Of a stretch of DNA of 64,000 nucleotides, positions 7,654 through 15,414 are shown one piece after another. The DNA is taken from contig JAEDEQ010000002.1 in the NCBI GenBank assembly GCA_016293225.1, positions 1 to 64,000 of the forward strand, read 5' to 3'. The DNA comes from Clostridiaceae bacterium (GTDB lineage Bacteria; Bacillota; Clostridia; Oscillospirales; Acutalibacteraceae). A model generated the notes under the pieces. It made no database searches, was not told the origin of the DNA, and saw nothing but the letters and a program-made list of their open reading frames with translations. Each line of letters opens with the position of its first letter. Position 1 is the first letter of the stretch. A program made the position numbers and the translations under genes.

Positions 7654-8811
7654 ATGATTATCGGAATCCCAAAAGAAATTATGCATGAAGAAGACCGTGT
7701 TGCGGCAACTCCGGACACCGTCAAAGCGTACGTAGCTCTCGGCGCTGATGTTCTTGTTGAAAAAAATGCCGGCGTCGGCGCACATTTCACCGATGAACAA
7801 TATGCTGCAGCAGGTGCAAAAATAATTCCCGACGTTGCAGAGCTTTATGACCGGGCTGAAGTTATTCTCAAGGTAAAAGAGCCTCTGTTTAACGATGCAA
7901 AGGGCAAGCATGAAGTTGACATGATGCACGCAGGTCAATATCTTATCACGTTCATTCATCCTGCCTCACCCGTCAATCATCAGATGGTCAAAAATCTTGC
8001 GGCAAAGGGCGTTATTTCGATAACTCTTGACGGTATTCCCCGTATTTCAAGGGCGCAGTCAATGGACGCACTCACCTCGATGAGTACCTGCGCGGGCTAT
8101 AAGGGTATGATTATGGCTGCGGACAGACTTCCGTGGTTCATTCCGATGACCGCATGTGCAGTCGGAGTTATCAAGCCGGCAAAGATCCTTGTTCTCGGCG
8201 CGGGCGTTGCCGGAATGCAGGCTCTTGCAACCGGAAAACGTCTCGGCGGCGTTATCCATGCCGCTGATATCAGACCTATGGGTCAGGAAAACGCTCTTTC
8301 GCTCGGTGCAAAGATAATTGACCTCGGAATTGACCCGGCTCTTGCGGTCGGCGAGGGCGGCTATGCGCTTCGCCTTCCCGATGATGTTCTTGAGGGCGAA
8401 AGAGAAACCCTTGCAAAGGTACTTCCGGAAATGGACATCGTTTTCTGCTCGGCTCTTATTCCCGGAAAGCTTGCTCCTATCCTCATCACCGAGGAAATGG
8501 TCAAGAGCATGAAGCCCGGTTCGGTTATCGTTGATATCTCAATCGACCAGGGCGGCAACTGCGAAATTACTCCCAAGGGCGATATAGAAGTCAAGCACGG
8601 CGTTACCATTATCGGAACGAAGAATATTCCCGGCATACTTCCCACAAGCTCAACCTGGATGTTTGCAAACAATATGCTTGAGCTTGTGAAGTTCATGACA
8701 AAGGACGGCAAGATCGTTCTTGATATGGATGATGTAATAATCAAATCTGCACTCACAACGATCGACGGAAAAATTGTTCACGCCGGTGCGCTTGAGGCTA
8801 TGGGTCTTTAA
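7654..8811 (+). CDS. pntAA: Transhydrogenase subunit alpha part 1 (domain I, NAD(H)-binding)
   Basis: Cytoplasmic NAD(H)-binding domain I of proton-translocating nicotinamide nucleotide transhydrogenase, which exchanges hydride between NAD(H) and NADP(H) coupled to proton movement. The 385-aa protein shows the hydride-transfer RQD-loop region RAQSMD (133-138), the Rossmann fingerprint GAGVAGM (182-188), the acidic residue expected to contact the NAD ribose in AADIRP (Asp 205), and SALIPGK. Alanine dehydrogenase is a close relative, but the neighbouring pntAB and pntB genes settle the identity. ATG 7654 follows GGAGG; an in-frame ATG at 7633 precedes that site. Confidence 0.93.
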   Translation: MIIGIPKEIMHEEDRVAATPDTVKAYVALGADVLVEKNAGVGAHFTDEQYAAAGAKIIPDVAELYDRAEVILKVKEPLFNDAKGKHEVDMMHAGQYLITFIHPASPVNHQMVKNLAAKGVISITLDGIPRISRAQSMDALTSMSTCAGYKGMIMAADRLPWFIPMTACAVGVIKPAKILVLGAGVAGMQALATGKRLGGVIHAADIRPMGQENALSLGAKIIDLGIDPALAVGEGGYALRLPDDVLEGERETLAKVLPEMDIVFCSALIPGKLAPILITEEMVKSMKPGSVIVDISIDQGGNCEITPKGDIEVKHGVTIIGTKNIPGILPTSSTWMFANNMLELVKFMTKDGKIVLDMDDVIIKSALTTIDGKIVHAGALEAMGL

Positions 8812-8832
8812 TCTGACCTTTCCACGCAAAGC

Positions 8833-8866
8833 AGCGCGGCTTCGCTTTTCTGAAGCCGCGCTTTTT
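8833..8866 (+). terminator. Strong terminator-like hairpin inside the pnt operon
   Basis: A perfect 11-bp GC-rich stem AGCGCGGCTTC/GAAGCCGCGCT with an 8-nt loop is followed by TTTTT, between pntAA and pntAB. It may reduce read-through so that soluble subunit alpha-1 is made in excess, or protect the 3' end of the upstream message. Confidence 0.75.
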
Positions 8867-8895
8867 CAAATCAGAACAGGGGGAGTTTGATAATT

Positions 8896-9204
8896 ATGAC
8901 CATGAAAATTATTCTTGTTGCCGTCTTTTTGGTATCAATGCTTGTCGGCTACAAGCTTATCAACAATGTGCCGAGTCTGCTCCACACGCCGCTTATGTCA
9001 GGCATGAATGCGCTTTCGGGCGTTACGGTTCTCGGCGCAATTTCATCAACCGTTATTGCTGTCAGAGCCGATGAACCCGTTATCGGATATATTTTCGGTT
9101 CGCTTGCTCTTATTCTTGCAATGGTAAATGTTGTCGGCGGCTTCGGTGTTACCGGACGTATGCTCAAAATGTTCAAGTCAAAGGAAAAGGGAGGTAAAAA
9201 GTGA
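8896..9204 (+). CDS. pntAB: Transhydrogenase subunit alpha part 2 (membrane)
   Basis: Membrane part of the split alpha subunit, contributing helices to the proton channel (domain II). The 102-aa protein has about three membrane segments and the conserved LLHTPLMSGMNALSG motif with its functionally important His, then GFGVTGRML and a basic tail. ATG 8896 is favoured, 11 nt after GGGGGAG; TTG 8887 and ATG 8902 are alternatives in frame. Its stop overlaps the pntB start, which implies translational coupling. Confidence 0.92.
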   Translation: MTMKIILVAVFLVSMLVGYKLINNVPSLLHTPLMSGMNALSGVTVLGAISSTVIAVRADEPVIGYIFGSLALILAMVNVVGGFGVTGRMLKMFKSKEKGGKK

Positions 9205-11198
9205 TGCCGGATCTTTTCTATTACATTGCAAGCGCCGTCCTTGTTTTCGGCGTTCTTGTCGGAATCTACCTCATGAGCAAGGTTGAAAAGGCGCATATCG
9301 GAAACAGTCTTTCCGCCGTTTCAATGGCTCTTGCAATCGCGCTGACAATGGTAAAATACGAGGTTTTCGGAACGGACGTCAGGACGGCGCTCATTGTTAT
9401 AATTGTTTCAATGCTCCTCGGCGCTGCAATCGGCGCATGGATAACAAAGAAAGTCAAAATGATCCAGATGCCGCAGATGGTGGCGCTGCTTAACGGCTTC
9501 GGAGGCGGCGCGTCGGCGCTTGTGGGCGGCTTGACCCTCTTTACCGATAAGCAGGCGGATTCGTTCAGCGTTTTCACCGCCATGCTTGCCCTTGTTGTCG
9601 GCGTTGTAACCCTTGTAGGCTCGCTTGTTGCCGCGGCAAAGCTTCAGGGAATAATGAAGTCAAAGCCCGTTGTCCTTCCGGGACACAGCGTAATGACGGC
9701 CGTGTCGCTTGTCGGCTCGCTTGCCGTCTGCGTTGTTTCAATTTTTGTCCCTGCGCTGATACCTCTTGCAATAGCGGCGTTTGTGCTTTCCTTTGCGTTC
9801 GGTCTGTTTTTCTCAATCAGGGTCGGCGGAGCGGATATGCCCATTACAATTTCGCTTCTCAACTCCTTTTCCGGCGTTGCGGGGGCAATAGCAGGTCTTG
9901 CAATCAAGGACATTCTTCTTGTTGCCGTGGGCGGTATTGTCGGCGCGTCGGGTCTTATCCTCACTCAGATCATGTGCCGGGCAATGAACCGCAGCCTGTT
10001 TGACATTCTGCTCGGCAAAACTTCTTCGCACGGGAAAAAAGTTGAAAAAACTGAAAAGCCTGTTGCCGTTGAAGAAAACGAGCCCGAAAGCAAAGCAGAG
10101 CCGGTCAAAGAAGAACCGGTTCCCGAAATTAAAAAGCCCGGTGATCCTCTTTCCTCCGTGCTGAAAACCGCAAAAGACGTAATTATCGTACCCGGCTACG
10201 GAATGGCGCTCGCTCAGGCTCAGGCGCTTGTAAAGCAGCTTGAGGATAAGCTTGAAAAGAACGGCGCAAACGTCCGCTATGCGATTCACCCGGTGGCAGG
10301 CCGTATGCCCGGCCACATGAACGTTCTGCTTGCGGAGGTTGACGTTCCCTATGAAAAGCTTTACGAGATGAAAGACATCAACGATGATTTCAAGAACACG
10401 GACGTTGCAATAGTCATAGGTGCAAACGACGTTATGAACCCTGCGGCAAAGGAGACGGAGAACACACCGATTTCCGGAATGCCGATACTGAATGTTGCGG
10501 ATGCAAAGAATATCATCATCTGCAACTACGACCTCAAGCCCGGTTATGCAGGCGTTGAAAATCCGCTTTACTCAAAAAAGGACGGCGTAACCCTGCTTTT
10601 GGGCGATGCGAAAGAAAGTCTCATGAAGCTTATTGCCTCCATGGATTCAACCGAACAGGCTGAAACGGCAGAGGAGGACAAAAAGGAAAGCAAGCAGTCT
10701 ACCGAAGCAGTGCTGAAAACCGCAAAAGACGTAATTATCGTACCCGGCTACGGCATGGCGCTCGCTCAGGCTCAGGCGCTTGTAAAGCAGCTTGAGGATA
10801 AGCTTGAAAAGAACGGCGCAAACGTCCGCTATGCGATTCACCCGGTGGCAGGCCGTATGCCCGGCCACATGAACGTTCTGCTTGCGGAGGTTGACGTTCC
10901 CTATGAAAAGCTTTACGAGATGAAAGACATCAACGATGATTTCAAGAACACGGACGTTGCAATAGTCATAGGTGCAAACGACGTTATGAACCCTGCGGCA
11001 AAGGAGACGGAGAACACACCGATTTCCGGAATGCCGATACTGAATGTTGCGGATGCAAAGAATATCATCATCTGCAACTATGACCTCAAGCCCGGCTATG
11101 CAGGCGTTGAAAATCCGCTTTACTCAAAAAAGGACGGCGTAACCTTACTTTTGGGCGATGCAAAAGAAAGCCTCATGAAGCTGCTCGCACTTCTGTAA
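9204..11198 (+). CDS. pntB: Transhydrogenase subunit beta with duplicated domain III
   Basis: Membrane channel plus NADP(H)-side domain of the transhydrogenase. Residues 1-270 are a typical domain II with about nine membrane helices (GGADMPITISLLNSFSG, CRAMNRS). A charged linker follows, then domain III at residues 319-476. Unusually, a second domain III (503-660) follows after a 26-residue linker rich in Glu, Lys and Gln, giving 664 aa against the usual ~460. Both copies contain GYGMALAQAQ, HPVAGRMPGHMNV, GANDVMNPAA and GYAGVENPL. In both, the segment usually reading KRS before GYAGV is NYD (441-443 and 625-627), removing residues known to bind the NADP 2'-phosphate. GTG 9201 is an alternative start; ATG 9204 overlaps the pntAB stop. 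Confidence 0.95.
   Translation: MPDLFYYIASAVLVFGVLVGIYLMSKVEKAHIGNSLSAVSMALAIALTMVKYEVFGTDVRTALIVIIVSMLLGAAIGAWITKKVKMIQMPQMVALLNGFGGGASALVGGLTLFTDKQADSFSVFTAMLALVVGVVTLVGSLVAAAKLQGIMKSKPVVLPGHSVMTAVSLVGSLAVCVVSIFVPALIPLAIAAFVLSFAFGLFFSIRVGGADMPITISLLNSFSGVAGAIAGLAIKDILLVAVGGIVGASGLILTQIMCRAMNRSLFDILLGKTSSHGKKVEKTEKPVAVEENEPESKAEPVKEEPVPEIKKPGDPLSSVLKTAKDVIIVPGYGMALAQAQALVKQLEDKLEKNGANVRYAIHPVAGRMPGHMNVLLAEVDVPYEKLYEMKDINDDFKNTDVAIVIGANDVMNPAAKETENTPISGMPILNVADAKNIIICNYDLKPGYAGVENPLYSKKDGVTLLLGDAKESLMKLIASMDSTEQAETAEEDKKESKQSTEAVLKTAKDVIIVPGYGMALAQAQALVKQLEDKLEKNGANVRYAIHPVAGRMPGHMNVLLAEVDVPYEKLYEMKDINDDFKNTDVAIVIGANDVMNPAAKETENTPISGMPILNVADAKNIIICNYDLKPGYAGVENPLYSKKDGVTLLLGDAKESLMKLLALL
10158..10631 (+). 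repeat. Direct repeat copy 1: pntB domain III
   Basis: First copy of a 474-bp direct repeat within pntB; the two copies start 552 bp (184 codons) apart. The encoded 158 residues are identical in both copies. Seven nucleotide differences in six codons are all silent. Confidence 0.97.
10710..11183 (+). repeat. Direct repeat copy 2: pntB domain III
   Basis: Second copy, about 98.5% identical to 10158-10631. Silent changes occur in Gly, Tyr, Gly, Leu (two bases), Ala and Ser codons. Similarity stops at the residue after the shared MKL, where the C-terminus becomes LALL-stop. Confidence 0.97.
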
Positions 11199-11210
11199 TT
11201 GATTTTTACA

Positions 11211-11243
11211 AAAATACCGATCCGACCGGGTCGGTATTTTTTT
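11211..11243 (+). terminator. Terminator of the pnt operon
   Basis: An AAATACCGA/TCGGTATTT stem with a GC-rich loop, followed by seven or more Ts, begins 12 nt after the pntB stop. Confidence 0.9.
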
Positions 11244-11276
11244 GTCACGAACGAAGATTATTTAATATCCGTTAGC

Positions 11277-11305
11277 TTGATTTTTTTGACTCAAATGTGT
11301 ATAAT
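11277..11305 (+). promoter_or_regulatory. Promoter of the M42 peptidase operon
   Basis: TTGATT (11277-11282), a 17-bp spacer and TATAAT (11300-11305) lie 38 bp before the first peptidase gene. Confidence 0.78.
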
Positions 11306-11343
11306 AAAATGATAAATATATGCTCATTCAAGAGGTGTGATAT

Positions 11344-12369
11344 ATGGACGCAAAGGAACTTTGCTTTGAGCTTGCCGCCGCTGACGGAACTTCCGGCGAT
11401 GAAGCGGCAGCCTGCGCTGTCTGCGAAAAGTATCTTTCAAAATTCATGACCGTTAAAACGGATATAACAGGCTCGCTTGTGGGCACGCTCGGAAACGGAA
11501 ATTTTAAAATTCTGCTTGACGCTCATATTGACCGGATAGGGCTTGTTGTCAGGGAGATTGACGAACAGGGCTTTCTGCTTGTTTCCGCTGTCGGCGGAAT
11601 TGACGCGCGCGTGCTTGTCGGCGCCGAAGTTACCGTTATGGGCAAAGAACCGTTGCGCGGCGTAATCTGTTCAACTCCGCCTCATTTGCTCACAAGTGAG
11701 GACAAGGAAAAGGGAGTTGAGGTCAAAAATCTTGCCGTTGATATAGGCTTTTCAAAAGAAAAAGCGGAAAAGGAAGTCTCTGTGGGTGACCGTATTCTTG
11801 TTTCGTCAAAACCACTTTCGCTTCTTGACGGAAAAATCTCCTGCGCTGCGCTTGACAACAGGAGCGGTGCGGCCGCGCTTGTTCTTGCGGCGCAAAAGGT
11901 TTCGGGCAGGCTCAAAAACTGCTCGCTTGCCTTGCAGTTCTCCGCGCAGGAGGAGGTTGGCGGAAGCGGTGCAAAAACCGCCGCCTATACAGCCGACAGC
12001 GATGCTGCAATAGTTGTGGACGTCGGCTTCGGCGCTGACGCCTATTGTGATAAGACGGAAACCAACACTCTTTCAAAAGGTCCGTCAATCGGAATTTCTC
12101 CGACTCTTGACAGAGCGCTCGGAAAAGAACTCACCTGCATTGCAAAGGATAACGGTATTCCTTTCCAGCATGACGTGATGAGCGGCAGAACGGGTACTAA
12201 TGCCGATCAGATTAACATTTCGCGCGGCGGAGTTAAAACGGCTCTGCTTTCAATACCTCTTCGCCATATGCATACTCAGGTGGAGGTTATTGACGCAAGG
12301 GACGTTGAATATACCGCAGAGCTGATTGCGGCATACATTCTCAAAAAGGAGGCTGAGCTTGATGCTTGA
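11344..12369 (+). CDS. M42-family metallo-aminopeptidase (first paralogue)
   Basis: Cytoplasmic dinuclear-metal aminopeptidase of the glutamyl-aminopeptidase/TET type, which trims peptides from protein turnover. All expected ligands and catalytic residues are present: His 61 and Asp 63 (AHID), bridging Asp 171 (ALDN), catalytic Glu 203 with Glu 204 (QEEVGGSG), Asp 226 and His 310 (RHMH). At 341 aa the length is normal. An Arg follows the first metal motif (AHIDR) where the paralogue has Glu (AHMDE), which hints at different substrate preference. ATG follows AAGAGGTG. The 3' end overlaps the start of the second M42 gene by 8 nt, so the two are co-translated. Confidence 0.88.
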   Translation: MDAKELCFELAAADGTSGDEAAACAVCEKYLSKFMTVKTDITGSLVGTLGNGNFKILLDAHIDRIGLVVREIDEQGFLLVSAVGGIDARVLVGAEVTVMGKEPLRGVICSTPPHLLTSEDKEKGVEVKNLAVDIGFSKEKAEKEVSVGDRILVSSKPLSLLDGKISCAALDNRSGAAALVLAAQKVSGRLKNCSLALQFSAQEEVGGSGAKTAAYTADSDAAIVVDVGFGADAYCDKTETNTLSKGPSIGISPTLDRALGKELTCIAKDNGIPFQHDVMSGRTGTNADQINISRGGVKTALLSIPLRHMHTQVEVIDARDVEYTAELIAAYILKKEAELDA

Positions 12370-13381
12370 AACGCTTAAAACACTGTGCGAAATGAACGGC
12401 ACCTCCGGCCGTGAGGAAAAAATCCGCGATTATATTTTAAAGCGTATCGAGGGTAAGTGCGAAACCAAGGATGACCCTCTCGGGAATGTTATTGCCTTCA
12501 AAAAAGGTAAAATGCGTGCAAAAAACAAGGTCATGCTTTCCGCCCATATGGACGAAGTGGGCTTTATTGTAACTTATATTACCGACGAGGGATACCTCCG
12601 TTTTGACACGGTCGGCGGCATTGACGAAAAGGTTATTGCCGGACGCGCCGTAACTGTCGGCGACAAGGAAATTCCGGGCGTCATCGGCGTCAAAGCGATT
12701 CATCTTACGGAAAAAGCGGACAGCGGAAAGGTTCCCGCAGTTTCAAAAATGTATATTGACATCGGCGCAAAAGACAAGGCGCAGGCCGAGGAATATGTTT
12801 CGGTAGGTGACAGCGCATATTTTATCTCTGACTTTGAGCGCTTCGGTGAAAGCAAGATAAAATCAAAGGCTCTTGACGATCGCTTCGGCTGCGCCGTTAT
12901 GCTTGACATTATTGACAAAGAAACGGAGTATGACGCATACTTCTGTTTCCTTGTTCAGGAGGAGGTGGGTCTGCGCGGCGCGTCTGCGGCGGCATATACG
13001 GTTGCCCCCGATTACGCAATAGTCCTTGAAGCAACAACCGCTTCTGATGTTGCCGGAGTCAGGAAGGAAGACTCCGTCTGCCGCCTTTCAAAGGGAGCGG
13101 TAGTGTCCTTTATGGACAGGTCAACGGTTTATAACCGCGCACTTTTCAGGCGTGCATTTGAGCTTGCGAAGGAAAAAGACATTCCCTGCCAGACAAAAAC
13201 AACGGTTGCAGGCGGAAACGACGCCGGCGCAATCCACAAAAGCGGCGCAGGAGTATATACGCTCACCGTTTCGCTTCCGTGCAGATATATCCATTCCGCA
13301 ACAAGCGTTGCCGATATAAACGATATGGAAAGCTGCAAAAAAATGGCGTACACTCTGCTTTCGGAGTTTGCCAATGCTTAA
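12362..13381 (+). CDS. M42-family metallo-aminopeptidase (second paralogue)
   Basis: Second member of the tandem M42 pair, 339 aa, closer to the canonical family. It has His 62 and Asp 64 (AHMDEVG), Asp 172 (ALDDR), Glu 200/Glu 201 (QEEVGLRG), Glu 223 as the site-specific metal ligand and His 311 (RYIHS). ATG 12362 lies after AAGGAGG inside the end of the previous gene; an upstream in-frame ATG at 12326 precedes this site. The pair probably act in one peptide-degradation pathway, either as separate homo-oligomers with different specificities or as a hetero-oligomer. Its 3' end overlaps the GNAT gene by 8 nt. Confidence 0.9.
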   Translation: MLETLKTLCEMNGTSGREEKIRDYILKRIEGKCETKDDPLGNVIAFKKGKMRAKNKVMLSAHMDEVGFIVTYITDEGYLRFDTVGGIDEKVIAGRAVTVGDKEIPGVIGVKAIHLTEKADSGKVPAVSKMYIDIGAKDKAQAEEYVSVGDSAYFISDFERFGESKIKSKALDDRFGCAVMLDIIDKETEYDAYFCFLVQEEVGLRGASAAAYTVAPDYAIVLEATTASDVAGVRKEDSVCRLSKGAVVSFMDRSTVYNRALFRRAFELAKEKDIPCQTKTTVAGGNDAGAIHKSGAGVYTLTVSLPCRYIHSATSVADINDMESCKKMAYTLLSEFANA

Positions 13382-14138
13382 AGCCGCGGCAAACAGCGAT
13401 TTTGAAAGGCTTTGCGCGCTTTGCAAAAACAGCGTTTTCGGCACATACATCATCTGCCGCGCAAAGGCATACGGCTTTGAGAGAAGCTTTGCCGAAATAT
13501 ATCTTTGCGAAAATGATAACGGCGAGCTTACCGGCGCGGTATCTGTGCTCGATAATAATGCCGTTGTTGTTGCGAATGAACACTGCAATTTTGAAGAGCT
13601 TGCGTTTTTTGTCTCCTCTTTCGGCTTTTCTTCTGTTCTGACCGATGAGGTAACGGCGGAAAAATGCGGCTTTCACGGCGCCGTGATAAAAACCGTGCTT
13701 TCCTTTGACACGGACGGAAAGGATTTTCAAACCGATTCTGCGGCGGACATGAAAAAAGTTTACGAGCTTTTTTGCTCATGCTTTCCCCAAAGCTTTTCTC
13801 GCGATAAAAACTCATATCTTTCATGGCTTTCCGATTTTACGTTCAGAAAAAACCGCGGTCTTTCGCGGCTGAAAGCCGTTCATAGCGGCGAAGCGGTCTG
13901 CGCGGCGGCGGTAACGAGCGCCGAATGCTGCGACGGCGCCGTAATTTCAGCTGTTGCCTGCGGCCCGGAATACCGCAAAAGGGGATACGGAAAAGCAGTT
14001 ACTCTGTCGCTTGCCAACGAATTGAAAAGGGAAAATAAAACGGTATATGTAATTTCGCAGGATGAAAGCACAACGCGTTTTTATATGAAGCTCGGCTTCA
14101 GGAGCTGCGGCAGTGCCGCATACATAGAAAGGCTGTAG
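13374..14138 (+). CDS. GNAT-family N-acetyltransferase
   Basis: Predicted acetyl-CoA-dependent acetyltransferase of 254 aa, substrate unknown. The acetyl-CoA-binding motif A is visible in the C-terminal half (ACGPEYRKRGYGKAV), followed by TTRFYMKLGFRSCG, the usual end of a GNAT domain. The N-terminal 120 residues are probably a second, degenerate GNAT-like domain. ATG 13374 overlaps the M42 stop and gives the most natural N-terminus (MLKAAANSDFERL). It is translationally coupled with the peptidase pair, so a link to peptide or amino-acid turnover is possible but unproven. Confidence 0.75.
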   Translation: MLKAAANSDFERLCALCKNSVFGTYIICRAKAYGFERSFAEIYLCENDNGELTGAVSVLDNNAVVVANEHCNFEELAFFVSSFGFSSVLTDEVTAEKCGFHGAVIKTVLSFDTDGKDFQTDSAADMKKVYELFCSCFPQSFSRDKNSYLSWLSDFTFRKNRGLSRLKAVHSGEAVCAAAVTSAECCDGAVISAVACGPEYRKRGYGKAVTLSLANELKRENKTVYVISQDESTTRFYMKLGFRSCGSAAYIERL

Positions 14139-14144
14139 AATAAA

Positions 14145-15392
14145 ATGTTTGATTTTGATAAAAAGATATATAAATACTCCGCCGAAGCGCTTGAGGCTGT
14201 AAAGGGCGAGTTTGAAGCGATTGACAGAATTACCGAATTCAATCAGCAGAAAATGCTTGAAGCGTTTATAGATAACAACGTCAGCGAGTCAATGTTCAGC
14301 GGAACAACGGGCTACGGCTATTCCGACAGAGGACGGGAAACGATTGACAGGGTTTTTGCTCAGGCAGTAGGCGCCGAGGATTCACTCGTCCGCCACAACT
14401 TCACCTGCGGAACGCATACCCTTGCCGTTGCGCTTTTCGGCGTGCTTCGTCCGGGTGACACAATGCTCTGTGTAACAGGCACTCCGTATGACACCATTCA
14501 CCCGGTTATCGGCTTGAACGGAAAGGACGGCTCGGGCTCGCTTGCCGATTTCGGAATTAAGTATAAACAGGTTGAGCTTAAAGCAGACGGAAGTCTCGAT
14601 TTTGAAGCCATTGAAAACGCAGTTGATGAAAGCATAGCCATGGTGTATATCCAGCGGTCAAGAGGATACAGTCTCAGACCGTCGCTTTCGGTTGATGAAA
14701 TAGGCAGAATTGCCGAAATTGCAAAGAGAAAAAGCAAGGCCGTTGTCATGGTCGATAACTGCTACGGCGAGTGGGTTGAGGAAAAGGAGCCGACTCAGGC
14801 CGGCGCTGACCTTATTGCAGGTTCGCTGATAAAAAATCCCGGCGGCGGAATTGCAAGAACGGGCGGCTACATTGCAGGCCGTCACGATCTGATTGAAAAA
14901 TGCGCTTGTCGATTGATTACCCCGGGAATAGGCCGCGAGGTGGGAGCAACGCTCGGAATGAACCGCGAGCTGTTTTTAGGCGTATACAGCGCTCCTCATG
15001 TTGTCGGCGAAGCGCTTAAAAGTATGGCGTTTGCCGCGGCGCTTTTCAAAAGGCTCGGCTTTGATTCAACTCCCGCTTCGGGAGAAAAAAGGCACGATAT
15101 TATTCAGGCAATTAAACTTCACAATGAAAAGAACCTTATTGCTTTTTGCCGCGGTATTCAGAAATGCTCTCCGGTTGACGCCTTTGCCGCTCCCGAGCCG
15201 TGGGATATGCCCGGCTATGACAGCAAGGTTATCATGGCGGCAGGCGCGTTCACTCTCGGCTCCTCCATTGAGCTTTCGGCCGACGCGCCGTTGAGGGAGC
15301 CGTTTGCCGTCTGGATGCAGGGCGGACTCAATTTCCACAGCGCAAAGCTTGCAATAATGAGCGCAGCGGACGAGGTTTTGAAAGTTCAGTAA
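14145..15392 (+). CDS. ynbB: Methionine gamma-lyase-family PLP enzyme (YnbB type)
   Basis: Fold-type I PLP-dependent enzyme of the family once called aluminium-resistance protein; the true substrate is not established for the family. At 415 aa it is full length. The likely Schiff-base lysine is in GSLIKNPGGG (Lys 230) and the cofactor-contacting Asp is in MVDNCYGE (Asp 204). TGYGYSDRGRETID and LVRHNFTCGTHT are family landmarks. It lies 6 nt after the GNAT gene and 22 nt before the DUF2461 gene, consistent with one operon from the promoter at 11.3 kb. Confidence 0.86.
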   Translation: MFDFDKKIYKYSAEALEAVKGEFEAIDRITEFNQQKMLEAFIDNNVSESMFSGTTGYGYSDRGRETIDRVFAQAVGAEDSLVRHNFTCGTHTLAVALFGVLRPGDTMLCVTGTPYDTIHPVIGLNGKDGSGSLADFGIKYKQVELKADGSLDFEAIENAVDESIAMVYIQRSRGYSLRPSLSVDEIGRIAEIAKRKSKAVVMVDNCYGEWVEEKEPTQAGADLIAGSLIKNPGGGIARTGGYIAGRHDLIEKCACRLITPGIGREVGATLGMNRELFLGVYSAPHVVGEALKSMAFAAALFKRLGFDSTPASGEKRHDIIQAIKLHNEKNLIAFCRGIQKCSPVDAFAAPEPWDMPGYDSKVIMAAGAFTLGSSIELSADAPLREPFAVWMQGGLNFHSAKLAIMSAADEVLKVQ

Positions 15393-15414
15393 TTTTGCGA
15401 AAGGAAAACGGTTA

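Noticed and set aside
7654..8811. Alanine dehydrogenase instead of PntAA
   Set aside because: The families are related, but the RAQSMD loop and the adjacent pntAB and pntB genes fit transhydrogenase.
9574..9816. Gln/Arg-rich antisense frame inside pntB
   Set aside because: Low-complexity reverse of membrane-helix codons; not a gene.
10158..11183. Frameshift or fusion of two pntB genes
   Set aside because: The frame is continuous, the linker is coding and in frame, and only domain III is repeated, not domain II.
11286..11305. TTGACT with TATAAT as a promoter for the M42 operon
   Set aside because: Spacing is only 8 bp; TTGATT at 11277 gives 17 bp with the same -10.
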